Part shown: positions 22,001 through 32,424 of the stretch, piece after piece
How the letters are laid out: every line of letters begins with the position of its first letter
How positions within the stretch are numbered: the first letter of the stretch is position 1
NCBI GenBank assembly: GCA_963575745.1
Contig: CAUYUJ010014598.1
Location: 312,842-376,841, forward strand
From: Prorocentrum cordatum
Taxonomy: Eukaryota; Sar; Dinophyceae; Prorocentrales; Prorocentraceae
DNA length: 64,000 bases
Direction: 5' to 3'
Position numbers and translations under genes: made by a program
Notes under the pieces: generated by a model
Told to the model about the DNA's origin: nothing
The model's input: the letters and a program-made list of their open reading frames with translations, nothing else
Database searches by the model: none

Positions 22001-22600
22001 TCACTCGTCACTAGTCCTAGTGACCTAGTGGCAGCGACGCTCGGGCAGGCGCTCGAGTCGCATGTCAGCGACCTGGTTGTGGCAGCTTTGTAGCAGCAGC
22101 TAGCAATGCTGATTTCTTCATGGAGTGGGAACAGTGCGACGTGCTCTGGGCGCCTGGTTCATGGGTTCGGGCAAACCACTGTTTGCGCGTTTTCCCAGCA
22201 TTGCTCCGACGTGCTTTCTGTCAAATAGGTCGCGCGCGTCGCGCGCAGTGCAGCGGCAGACGCGACGGCGAGCCCGGCGCACGGCGGCCGCGTCGATTGT
22301 TCTGCTCAGGCAGGGGCCAGAACAGGAGAGGGGGGGGATGAGAAGAGTCTTAGAAGGGGTGGGGGGGCCGGAAGGGAGGTGGGCGAGCAGAGGAGGAAGG
22401 CGACGGTAGGCAGGGGTGGGCGAGGACGAGGGGGCGGGGAGGAGGGACGACGGCAGGAAACGACAAAGGAAGGGAAGCAAACGAGGTGGAGGAAGAGAGG
22501 AAGCGCTGCACACGATCCGTTCCCTGTTGGTTATATCCACTGCTGCGCGGGATCAGCTGTTTTTGTTGTGAGCTTGTCTGGTTTGCATGCGGTTTTCATA
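19025..22600. other. Long spacer without a recognisable gene, copy 1
   Basis: Mixed GC-rich sequence with AT-rich islands at 19310-19375 and 20965-21100. Open frames such as 19684-20232, 21231-21890 and 22118-22540 show no domain I recognise. Between the copies, 19.4-20 kb differs by a 9-bp repeat slip (GAGCCTTCG) and a 3-bp slip (CTG). Scattered substitutions across 20-22.6 kb show no obvious protection of codons. Confidence 0.5.
21083..21166. repeat. 42-bp tandem duplication of a hairpin-forming unit
   Basis: Two identical 42-bp units. Each contains AAAAATA, CTCCC, then GGGAG and TATTTTT as nested complementary arms around CCCGGG. The counterpart is at 41421-41504. Confidence 0.85.
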
Positions 22601-22669
22601 TTATGTTGATATTATTTGTGTATTTTGAGCATTTTCGGCAATACGTTGTGAGCCTTTGGGCTGGGTTGT

Positions 22670-22830
22670 ATTAATACAGAAACAATACAGAAATAATACG
22701 AGCGATATAGGAATACCGCCTGTATTTTTATGATATTAATAGAGGGCGGTTTGTTTCTATGTTTTCGATAATAATAGGGGGCAACTTGTTTCTATTTTTT
22801 CGATAATAATAGGGGGTTTGCTCTTTTTGA
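22670..22830 (+). repeat. AT-rich short repeats
   Basis: Repeated ATACAGAAA near 22674-22700, then about 45-bp steps of GATAATAATAGGGGG and TTTGTTTCTATNTTTTC at 22735, 22778 and 22803. It is one of few AT-rich spots in the window. Confidence 0.7.
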
Positions 22831-22989
22831 GCTCCTCAGGAGCTTTGCCGGTTACAAAACCAGACCCCCCCCGTACCTCTCCTCTCTCCATCTTCTCGGC
22901 TGGCGGCGGCGGCGGGGGCGGCGATTTTTTTTCTGGGCCGGCGCCGGCGCCTGCGGCGGCGGGCGTCGGCGGTGGGGGGCGTCGACGAG

Positions 22990-23525
22990 GACAACGGTGG
23001 TGGTGCTGGTAATGGGTTGTGGTGGTGGTGGTGACGGTGATGGTGGTGGCGGTGGTGGTGGGTGGTGGTGGTTGTGGTGGTTGTGTGGTGGTGGTGTGGT
23101 GGTTGTTTGGGGTGGTGGTGGTGGTGGTGGGTGGTGGTGGTGGTTTTGTGGTGGCGTGGTGGTGGTTTGTGGTGGTGGTGGTGGGTTGTAGTGGTGGGAG
23201 TGGTTTATGGACGTGGTGCTGGTGGTGGTGGTGGCTGCGGTGGTGGTGGTGGTGGTGGTGATGATGAGTTGTGGTGGTGGTGGTGGGTCGTGCTGCTGGT
23301 AGTGGTGGTGGTGGTGGCGTGGTAGATTGTGGTGGTGGTGGTGGTGGTAGTGGTTGTGGGTTTTTGTGGTGGTGGTGGCGATGATGAGTTGTGGTGGTGG
23401 TGGTGGTTGTGGTGGTGGCGGCTGTGGTGGTGGTGGTTGTGTGGTGGTTTGGTGGTGGTGGTGGTGGTGGTGGTGGTGGTGGGTTGAGGCGGTGGAGGTG
23501 GTGGTGGTGGTGCTGCTGCTGGTAC
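22990..23525 (+). repeat. GTG/GGT microsatellite, copy 1
   Basis: About 530 bp dominated by GGTGGTG, with scattered TTGTGG and CGATGATGAG interruptions. The long minus-strand His/Thr/Pro-rich frame over it is a reading of CAC/ACC/CCA repeats, not a gene. Confidence 0.95.
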
Positions 23526-24180
23526 TGGCGATGGGTATGTTGCTGGTCCCGCCGTCGCCGGCGCCAGCGCCGGCGCTGCCGGCCGCCGCCAGCGCCGGCG
23601 CCGGCGCCAGGGGCGGGGGGCGGTTTGAACCCCCCCCCCCTTCGGCGCCCAAGGGGGAGGGGGTGTTGAACCCCCCCCCCCCAGGTGGGCTGCTTCTGGT
23701 GATCGTCGCTGCGCCCCGGCCGCCGGCGCCAAGGTATGAGTCCCCCCCCCTTCTTTTGGAGGAAGGGGGGGGATTCGGGAGGGGGGGGTTTGGGGGGAGG
23801 GGGAGTCTTGATCGACGGCGCCGAGTATGGGGGGGGGCCCACCCCCCGATTCGAAACGCGCCGCCGAAAGTTCCCAAGGCAAGCGCCTGCGAAACGCGTT
23901 TTCTCGTTTTTCTGTTCGTCGGTTCTTTGGGAAACCTCCTACAGGGGGGGGGCAGGCGGGGAGCGGGAGGAGGGCGGCGGAGGGGCCTCATTTGGGGCCC
24001 ACGAAACATGGAACAATGTGGACGGGGACCGGGGTCCTTTTGAGTCTGCCTTCGCACACAGGAGCGACATGTGTCACGGGGGGAAGAACACTGACACAAT
24101 GAATCGTCGATCCCCAGGAAAGCATAGGAAAAAAAGGGAAGTGGAGGGACGACGAAAACCCAGAAACTAGAAAACATGGG
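23526..24180. other. G- and C-run-rich spacer
   Basis: Alternating long homopolymers (C10 at 23630, C12 at 23671, G8-G9 runs to 23960) and GCGCCGGCGCC-type palindromes near 23550-23610. It ends in unremarkable sequence to 24180. No gene is recognisable. Confidence 0.6.
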
Positions 24181-24191
24181 GTATCCTGGGA

Positions 24192-25325
24192 TGTGTGTGT
24201 GTGTGTGCGTGCGTGTGTGTGTGCGTGTGCGTGTGCGTGTGCGTGTGCGTGTGCGTGTGCGTGTGCGTGTGCGTGTGCGTGTGCGTGTGCGTATTGTGCG
24301 TGTGCGTGTTGGGCGTGTGCGCCTTGTGGCGTGTCGCGCATGCGCACGTGCGCGTGCGCTTGGGTGCGCGTTGCGCGATGCACGCGCAGCGATTTCGTTT
24401 GCGCGTGCGCGTGCGCGTGTGCGTGTGCGTGTGCGTGTGCGTGTGCGTGTGCGTGTGCGTGTGCGTGTGCGTGTGCGTGTGCGTGTGCGTGTGCGTGTGC
24501 GTGTGCGTGTGCGTGTGCGTGTGCGTGTGAGTGTGCGTGTGAGTGTGCGTGTGCGTGTGAGTGTGCGTGTGCGTGTGCGTGTGCGTGTGCGTGTGCGTGT
24601 GCGTGTGCGTGTGCGTGTGCGTGTGCGTGTGCGTGTGCGTGTGCGTGTGCGTGTGCGTGTGCGTGTGCGTGTGCGTGTGCGTGTGCGTGTGCGTGTGCGT
24701 GTGCGCGTGCGCGTGCGCGTGCGCGTGCGAGTGCGTGTGCGTGTGCGTGTGCGTGTGCGTGTGCGTGTGCGTGTGCGTGTGCGTGTGCGTGTGCGTGTGC
24801 GTGTGCGTGTGCGTGTGCTTGTGCGTGTTCGTGTGCGTGTGCGTGTGCGTGTGCGTGTGCGCTTCTGTGTGTTTAGTGCGGTTGTTGAGTACGTGAGTAG
24901 TGCGTGTGAGTGGCTTGGTGCGTGTGAGTTTGTGCGCTGTGCCGTGTTGAGGTGCGTGGGAGGCGTGCGTCGTGCGTGTGAGTGTGCGCTGTGCGTAGTG
25001 CGTGTGGTCGTGAGTGTGAAGTGTGCGCGGTGCGTTCGTGCGTGGAGTGTGAGTGTGCGCTTGCTGCGTGTGCGAGTGCGCGGTGCCGCGTGCGCGTGCG
25101 GCGTGCGCGTGCGAGTGAGCGTGCGCGCGTGCGCGTTGCGCGTGCGCGTCGCGCGTGCGCGTGATGAGTGCTGTACTGTCCACGCGTACGCGCGTGTGCG
25201 TGCGCGTGTTGCGTTTGCGTGTGCATGTGCGTGTTGCCTGGCGTGTGCGTTGTGCGTGTAGCGCGTGAGTTGCAGTGCGTGCGTGCGTGTGTGTGTGTGT
25301 GTGTGTGTGCGTGTGCGTGTGTCCC
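24192..25325 (+). repeat. GTGTGC hexanucleotide array, copy 1
   Basis: Nearly pure GTGTGC from about 24192 to 24860, with a GCGC-rich break at 24290-24400. It then becomes degenerate GTGCG/GTGAG sequence to 25260 and a final GTGTGT tail. Open frames encode VRVRVR, CACACA or HTHTHT and are artefacts. Confidence 0.95.
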
Positions 25326-25799
25326 GTCATCCGTGTGCCCCTGGACCCTTTCGATGTGAGGGCTGAGGTCCCCGCGACTTGCCCTGTGCGGGTCGGCCTC
25401 TCCCTGGCTGAACACGGCGCCCGTCGCCCGCCTCTGGATGCACATCCCCGTCGTCGTCCTGAGCATCGTCGCCCCCCCAGGCGTCTTTCCGCCCTCCCCA
25501 GACGACCCCAAGAAGCGCCCAAGACGCCTCCAAGAGGCTCCCGAAGATGCCCGTACGAGGACTCAAGAGGATCCCCGAGGCACCCAAAGACGCCCTTGGG
25601 CCCACCAAGGGGCCCCCAAGACGCAAGAGAGGCTTTCTTGCCCCCCGAATATCATCGTGGTTTCCCCCTGGAAAGGCGGGGGGCAGCATGCCAGCATCGA
25701 TGCGGGGCCGAGCTCCTTCTCGAGGAGCTCCCAGTCCCTCTTGAGGTCCGGCGCGGCGCTCGCCTCTGCAGGAGGAAGGCGGCGGAGGGTTCGCAGACA
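25326..25799. other. Unique flank after the GTGTGC array
   Basis: Contains short AAGACGCC/CCCAAGA repeats at 25500-25630 reminiscent of 1880-2150. Nothing resembling a conserved gene is seen. Confidence 0.45.
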
Positions 25800-26204
25800 C
25801 GCTAACGGCGATGTGGGTAACGGCGATGTAGGTTTCGGTATTGTGGGAATTCGTGGCTCGTGCTTTCCTACAACTCGCGGTGTCGCTGTTGCTCGATACG
25901 TTTGTATGCTTGTCGGCGGCGGGCGCGGGGGGGAAATGAGAAGGGGCGGGACTTCCGAGGCTTCTGAGAAGTTTCTGGACTTCTGAGAGGGCTTCTGAGA
26001 AGTTCAGTCTGTACTCGAAATAGGCCAAGGAGACCTCTCAGAAGTCCCCCGGACTTCTAAGAAGTCCCGCGGCCTTCTGAGAAGGCCTTCTCCTTCTCAT
26101 TTCCCCCTGGGCTCGTCGCCTAGCTTGGGATGTAGGAAAGTGTGCTTCGTGATTTCCTACATCTGAATTCCCAACGCCACCGTTAAGCAACATCGCCGTT
26201 AGCG
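25800..26204. mobile_element. 405-bp foldback (MITE-like) element, copy 1
   Basis: The ends are inverted: CGCTAACGGCGATGT at 25800 matches the reverse complement of ACATCGCCGTTAGCG ending at 26204. Further nested arm pairs line up symmetrically: TAACGG, TGGGAATTC (25844 versus 26165), CTTTCCTACA (25863 versus 26131), GGGGGAAATGAGAAGG (about 25930 versus 26107) and GGACTTCTGAGAGG (25977 versus 26046). The centre near 26002 is the expected midpoint. There is no transposase inside. I see no convincing target-site duplication, so classification stays open. Confidence 0.75.
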
Positions 26205-26516
26205 CGGCCTCGGATTAGGTCAGGCATGTCTCCCTACAGGTGGATTTTGGACGAGAGATGTTAAACACCCCAACAATATGCGACAATAGCCAAAACTAGT
26301 TTTAAAACACATCGTGGACAACTTGTTAACTAGTTTTGAATATTCCTCCTGCAGAGAGACAGGGCCGACTTCGGTCTTGGAGGGAGGCCCTCCCACCCCC
26401 GCCCGGCGCGCCGCCCAGCGAGGATCCAGCCCACTGCCGCCGCGGGCCGCGAGCGGCCCGAGGTGCCCCGCGGCGCCGTCCGCAGGCACGCGCCCCTGCG
26501 GGGCAGGCAAGGGGAC
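26205..26516. other. Unique segment before the gap repeat
   Basis: Contains two ACTAGTTTT palindromes (about 26294-26305 and 26329-26340) in an inverted arrangement, then GC-rich sequence. No gene is seen. Confidence 0.4.
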
Positions 26517-26581
26517 GAGGAGGAGGAGGAGGAGGAGGAGGAGGAGGAGGACGGGGAGGACGGGGAGGACGGGGAGGACGG
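26517..26581 (+). repeat. GAG/GGACGG repeat running into the gap
   Basis: GAGGAG repeats followed by GACGGGGAG repeats, cut by the gap. The same repeat ends copy 2 at 46832. Confidence 0.9.
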
Positions 26582-26681
26582 NNNNNNNNNNNNNNNNNNN
26601 NNNNNNNNNNNNNNNNNNNNNNNNNNNNNNNNNNNNNNNNNNNNNNNNNNNNNNNNNNNNNNNNNNNNNNNNNNNNNNNNN
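26582..26681. other. Assembly gap (100 N)
   Basis: Exactly 100 N, a conventional placeholder for an unknown length. It separates the two tandem units. Confidence 0.99.
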
Positions 26682-27525
26682 TTGCGATAAATAACGAGGT
26701 AAAGTGCTGATTTTTTTTTTTAAAAAAGTGCGTTTTGCGCGTGCCCGCTCGAGGAAAGTTCGCCCCCCATCTCGGATCCTCGATAAATAACGGGGTCCGA
26801 AGACCCCCGCTTTCCCTCGTAAAAAAGAGGGTGCGGAGCGTTTTTCGCAGAATCCTCGAAAAATAACGGGGTCTGGAGCCCCGACCGCGACTCGGAAAAG
26901 CGCCCCGCGCGCAGGAATTCCGAGGATGTCTCGCGCGTGCCGCGGCCCGCGCGCAGGAATTTCGAGGATGTCTCGACTAATTCGCTTGTTTTGTCAGGAT
27001 TTCTTAGAACTTGGGCAGGATGTCTCGAGCGAAACGCTTATTTTACATAGTTTGGAGGATGTCTCGAGCGAAACGCTGGTTTCCGCAAAATTTGGAGATG
27101 TCTCGAGCGGGGGGCCAGAATTCAGAGGATGTCTCAGGCGAAATGCTTGTTTTCGTGTCCCGCTCGCGGGAATTCCAAGGATGTCTCGCGCTGGCCGCGT
27201 CCCGCGCGCAGGAATTTCGAGGATGTCTCGACTAATTCGTTTGTTTTGTCAGGATTTCTTAGAATTTTGACCGGATGTCTCGAGCGAAACGCTTGTTTTT
27301 CATAATTTGTTGAGGATGTCTCGAGCGAAACGCTGGTTTTGCAAAATTGGGGGATGTCTCGAGCGGGGGCCTGTGGGGGGCTAGAATTCAGAGGATGGCT
27401 CAGGCGAAATGCTTGTTTTCACGTCCCGCTCGCATGAATTCCAAGGATGTCTCGCGTGTGCCGCGTCCCGCGCGCAGGAATTCTGAGGATTTTGAAAGGA
27501 TGTCTCGAGCGAAACGCTTGTCCCC
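26682..27525 (+). repeat. Element B and satellite block, copy 2
   Basis: Counterpart of 6299-7140, with two small differences: a longer T/A run at 26711 and a satellite variant CGCGCTGGCCGCG at 27186. Confidence 0.85.
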
Positions 27526-27527
27526 AG

Positions 27528-28375
27528 CACGTTCCGTAGCGCGTCCCCTTGGCACGTCCCGCGGTGCGTCCCCATGGCACGTCCCTTGGCACGTCGCTTG
27601 GCGGGTCCCATGAGACGTTCCGCGTCGCGTCCTCCTGGCATGCCCCCCTGTCCATTAGCTCTGGGGCAGCTACTATGTGTTCAGGCAGCTCGAGCTTAAG
27701 ATCCAGATCAGTTCGGTCAGGACTCGGATGCAAAGGAGGACTCGATCCACGAGGCTATAGAGCACAATCGCGCCATAGCACATCGCAATCCAGCACGGCG
27801 CAGCACAGCACAGATACCGGCACGGTACATCAAGATCGATACCTTCAGCATTGCAACTTGGCACGTTCCTTGGCAAGTTCCGTGGGGCGTCCCTTGGCGA
27901 GTCCCCCTGGCACGTCGTGTGGCGCGTCCCCTGGCACATCCCGTGGCACATCCATTGGCACGTTCCGTAGCGCGTCCCTTTGGCACGTCCCGCGGTGCGA
28001 CCCCCTGGCATGTCCCCTGGCACGTCGCCTGGCGCATCCCTTGGGACGTTTCGCGGCGCGTCCTCCTGACATGCTCCCCTGTCCATCAGCTCTGGGGCAG
28101 CTACTATGTTTTCAGGCAGCTCGAGCTTAAGATCGAGATCAGTTCGGTCAGGACTCGGATGCAAAGGAGGACTCGATCCACGAGGCTATAGAGCACAATC
28201 GCGGCATGGCACATCGCAATTCAGCACGGAGCAGCACAGCACAGCCCTCGGCAGGGTACATCGAGATCGATACATTCAGCATTGCATTTGCCCGTCACCC
28301 AATCAGGTGTCTTTGAAAACGCTGCCATGTGTTACAGTTCTATATTCCTTTCCGGGTTCGTGGGTCGATCATGTT
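27528..28375 (+). repeat. Element A, full-length copy
   Basis: Counterpart of 7146-7993, with scattered substitutions such as GATACCGGCACGG for GATTTCGGCACGG. Confidence 0.85.
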
Positions 28376-29098
28376 GAAGTTTGCCCCCGGAATCGACGGG
28401 GAGAGGGCCGGCGAAATTATTCTGCGATAATTTACGTGCGGGAAGAGGGCCGGCGGAATTATTCCCGGAAAGGGCTCGAGCCCAGGGTTCTCTTTTAGTG
28501 GGTTTACCCCCCGGTTTCGATGGGAGGTGGGCCGGCGAAATTATTCTGCGATAAATTACGTGCGGGAAGAGGGCCGGCGAAATTATTTTTGAGGATGTCT
28601 CGAGCGAAACGCTTGTTTTTCAGAATTTGTTGAGGATGTCTCGAGCGAGACGCTGGTTTTGCAGAGTTGGGGATGTCTCGAGCGAAACGCTTGGTTTCAG
28701 AATTTGTTGAGGATGTCTCGAGCGACACGCTGGTTTTGCAGAGCCGACCGCGACACGGAAAAGCGCCCCTCGCGCAGGAATTCTGAGGATGTCTCGCGCG
28801 TGCCGCGTCCCGCGCGCGGGTATTTGATTTTCTTGGGATTTTGATAGGATGTCTCGAGCGAAACGCTTTTTTTTCATAATTTGTTGAGGATGTCTCGAGC
28901 GAAACGCTGGTTTTGCAAAATTGGAGGATGTCTCGAGCGGTTGCCTTGTGGGGGGCCAGAATTCAAAGGATGTCTCAGGCGAAATGCTTGTTTGCACGTC
29001 CCGCTCGCAGGAATTCCGAGGATGTCTCGCGCGTGCAGCGTCCCGCGCGTAGGAATTCAGATGATTTTGACAGGATGTCTCGAGCGAAACGCTTGTCC
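28376..29098 (+). repeat. Element B fragment and satellite block
   Basis: Counterpart of 7994-8718 in the same order, with regular 37-41 bp monomer spacing. Confidence 0.85.
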
Positions 29099-29100
29099 CC

Positions 29101-29933
29101 AGCACGTTCCGTAGCGCGTCCCCTTGGCACGTCCCGCGGTGCGACCCCATGGCACGTCCCCTGGCACGTCGCTTGGCGCGTCCTGAGACGTTCTGCGTCG
29201 CGTCCTCCTGGCATGTTCCCCTGTCCATTAGCTCTGGGGCAGCTACTATGTGTTCAGGCAGCTCGAGATTAAGATCCAGATCAGTTCGGTCAGGACTCGG
29301 ATGCAAAGGAGGACTCGATCCACGAGGCTATAGAGCACAATCGCGCCATGGCACATCGCAATTCAGCACGGCGCAGCACAGCACAGCCCTCGGCACGGTA
29401 CATCAAGATCGATACACTCAGCATTGCATTTTGGCACGTTCCTTGGCACGTTCCGTGGGGCGTCCCTTGGCGAGTCCCCCTGGCACGTCGCGTGGCGCGT
29501 CCCCTGGCACATCCCGTGGCACATCCATTGGCACGTTCCGTAACGCGTCCCCTTGGCACGTCCCGCGGTGCGACCCCGTGGCACGTCCCCTGGCACGCCG
29601 CCTGGCGCCATCCCTTGGGACGTTTCGCGGCGCGTGCTCCTGACATGCTCCCCTGTCCACTAGCTCTTGGGCAGCTACTATGTGTTCAGGCAGCTCGAGC
29701 TTGAGATCCAGATCAGTTCGGTCAGGACTCGGATGCATCGAGGCTATAGAGCACAATCGCGGCATGGCACATCGCAATTCAGCACGGTGCAGCACAGCAC
29801 AGCCCTCGGCAGGGTACATCAAGATCGATACACTCAGCATTGCATTTGCCCGTCACCCAATCATGTGTCTTTGAAAACGCTGCCATGTGGTACCGTGCTA
29901 TATTCCTTTCCGGGTTCGTGGGTCGATCATGTT
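29101..29933 (+). repeat. Element A, full-length copy
   Basis: Counterpart of 8719-9554. A 4-bp deletion (CGTCCTGAGACG) distinguishes its 5' part. Confidence 0.85.
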
Positions 29934-30938
29934 TCCCGGAAAGGGCGCGGGCCCAGGGTTCTCTTTTAGCCGTTTACCCCCGGATCTGACGGGTCAAGCG
30001 CCGGCGAAATTATTTGCGATAAATAACGAGGTAAAGTGCTGATTTTTCCCGGAAAGGGCGCGGGCCCAGGGTTCTCTTTTAGCCGTTTACCCCCGGATCT
30101 GACGGGTCAAGCGCCGGCGAAATTATTTGCGATAAATAACGAGGTAAAGTGCTGATTTTTTTAGAAAAAGTGCGTTTTGTGCGTGCCCGCTCGAGGAAAG
30201 TTCGCCCCCCATCTCGGATCCTCGATAAATAACGGGGTCCGCAGACCCCCGCTTTCCCTCGTTAAAAAGAGGGTGCGGAGCGTTTTTCGCAGAATCCTCG
30301 AAAAATAACGGGGTCTGGAGCCCCGACCGCGACTCGGAAAAGCGCCCCGCGCGCAGGAATTCCGAGGATGTCTCGCGCGTGCCGCGTCCCGCGCGCAGGA
30401 ATTTCGAGGATGTCTCGACTAATTCGCTTGTTTTGTCAGGATTTCTTAGAACTTTGGCAGGATGTCTCGAGCGAAACGCTTATTTTACATAGTTTGTGGA
30501 GGATGTCTCGAGCGAAACGCTGGTTTCCGCAAAATTTGGAGATGTCTCGAGCGGGGGGCCAGAATTCAGAGGATGTCTCAGGCGAAATGCTTGTTTTCGT
30601 GTCCCGCTCGCGGGAATTCCAAGGATGTCTCGCGCGGGCCGCGTCCCGCGCGCAGGAATTTCGAGGATGTCTCGACTAATTCGTTTGTTTTGTCAGGATT
30701 TCTTAGAATTTTGACCGGATGTCTCGAGCGAAACGCTTGTTTTTCATAATTTGTTGAGGATGTCTCGAGCGAAACGCTGGTTTCTGCAAACTTGGGGATG
30801 TCTCGAGCGGGGGCCTCGTGGGGGGCCAGAATTCAGAGGATGTCTCAGGCGAAATGCTTGTTTTCACGTCCCGCTCGCAGGAATTCGGAAGATGTCTCGC
30901 GCGTGCCACGTCCCGCGCGCAGGAATTTTGAGGATGTC
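29934..30938 (+). repeat. Two element B heads followed by satellite
   Basis: Counterpart of 9555-10558. The tandem pair of TTCCCGGAAAGGGC blocks is kept. Confidence 0.85.
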
Positions 30939-31777
30939 CCGTAGCGCGTCCCCTTGGCACGTCCCGCGGTGCGACCCCATGGCACGTCCCTTGGCACGTC
31001 GCCTGGCGCGTCCCTTGGGACGTTTCGCGGCGCGTCCTCCTGGCATGTTCCCCTGTCCATTAGCTCTGGGGCAGCTACTATGTGTTCAGGCAGCTCGAGC
31101 TTAAGATCCAGATCAGTTCGGTCAGGACTCGGATGCAAAGGAGGACTCGATCCACGAGGCTATAGAGCACAATCGCGCCATGGCACATCGCAATTCAGCA
31201 CGGCGCAGCACAGCACTGATTTCGGCACGGTACATCAAGGTCGATACACTCAGCATTGCAACTTGGCACGTTCCTTGGCACGTTCCGTGGGGCGTCCTTT
31301 GGCGAGTCCCCCTGGCACGTCGCGTGGCGCGTCCCCTGGCACATCCCGTGGCACATCCATTGGCACGTTCCGTAGCGCGTCCCCTTGGCACGTCCCGCGG
31401 TGCGACCCCATGGCACGTCCCCTGGCACGTCGCCTGGCGCATCCCTTGGGACGTTTCGCGGCGCGTCCTCCTGGCATGTTCCCTGTCCATTAGCTCTGGG
31501 GCAGCTACTATGTGTTCAGGCAGCTCGAGCTTAAGATCCAGATCAGTTCGGTCAGGACTCGGATGCAAAGGAGGACTCGACTCCACGAGGCTATAGAGCA
31601 CAGTCGCGCCATGGCACATCGCAATTCAGCACGGCGCAGCACAGCACAGCCCTCGGCAGGGTACATCAAGATCGACACACTCAGCATTGCATTTGCCCGT
31701 CACCCAATCAGGTGTCTTTGAAAACGCTGCCATGTGTTACAGTTCTATATTCCTTTCCGGGTTCGTGGGTCGATCAT
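30939..31777 (+). repeat. Element A, full-length copy with clean interior
   Basis: Shows the undisturbed form of the region scrambled in copy 1 (10880-11090). It ends GGTCGATCATTTTTTTT. Confidence 0.85.
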
Positions 31778-32012
31778 TTTTTTTTGATAAATATCGAGGT
31801 CGAGGTGGGCCGGCGGATTAAAGTTTGAGGATGTCTCAGGCGAAACGCTTGTTTTTGAATTCCTGATCGATAAATCACAGGGTGCGGGCCACTCTTTCGT
31901 GTGTTGAGGATGTCTCGAGCGAAACGCTTGCTCCGCAGAGTTACCGAGGATGTCTCGAGCGAATCGCTTGTTTTGTAGAACTTGAGGGATCTGGGCGTAC
32001 CAGAGATTTGCC

Positions 32013-32176
32013 TTCTCCAGGTGCACGAACCCGTGTGTTTTTACGTATGTACCTGTAGATTTGCTTTCTCCAGGTGCACGAATCCGTATGCTTTTACGTC
32101 TGTGCGTATAGATTTGATTTCTCCAGGGACGCGAATCCGTGTGTTTTTACATCAGCGACGTATGTGCCTACAGATC
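32013..32176 (+). repeat. About 52-bp tandem repeat, 3 copies
   Basis: Counterpart of 11649-11812, offset 20364. It looks identical. Confidence 0.8.
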
Positions 32177-32268
32177 TGCCTTATGGGGCGCGATGCACAT
32201 ATCGCACCGTGCGCCCACGTCACTCGGTCATGAATTGGCTAGATGCCCTCTCCTTTTGAAGCAGCGCG

Positions 32269-32424
32269 GGAAGCTGGTGCAGCACAGCACAGCCCTCGGC
32301 AGGGTACATCAAGATCGATACACTCAGCATTGGATTTGGCCCGTGACCCAATCAGGTGCCTTAGGAAACGCTGCCATGTGTTACAGTTCTATGTTCCTTT
32401 CCGGGTTCGTGGGTCGATCATGTT
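32269..32424 (+). repeat. Element A, 5'-truncated copy
   Basis: Counterpart of 11905-12060. Only the terminal ~155 bp of the element is present. Confidence 0.8.

Larger units (their letters stand above)
6299..26581 (+). repeat. Tandem segmental unit, copy 1 (about 20.3 kb)
   Basis: Collinear with 26682-46832. The coordinate offset drifts only slightly: 20384 near the start, 20354 at 13.3 kb, 20327 from 15 to 19 kb, 20338 at 21-22 kb and 20253 at the end. The drift reflects small indels and a length change in the GTGTGC array. It ends at an assembly gap inside a GAG/GGA repeat. Copy 1 is locally more scrambled than copy 2 at about 10880-11090, 12455-12560 and 13780-14070. Confidence 0.93.

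Noticed and set aside
22852-24177. His/Thr/Pro-rich minus-strand frames of over 350 codons
   Set aside because: Direct readings of CAC/CCA microsatellite; interrupted or extended by slips between the two unit copies.
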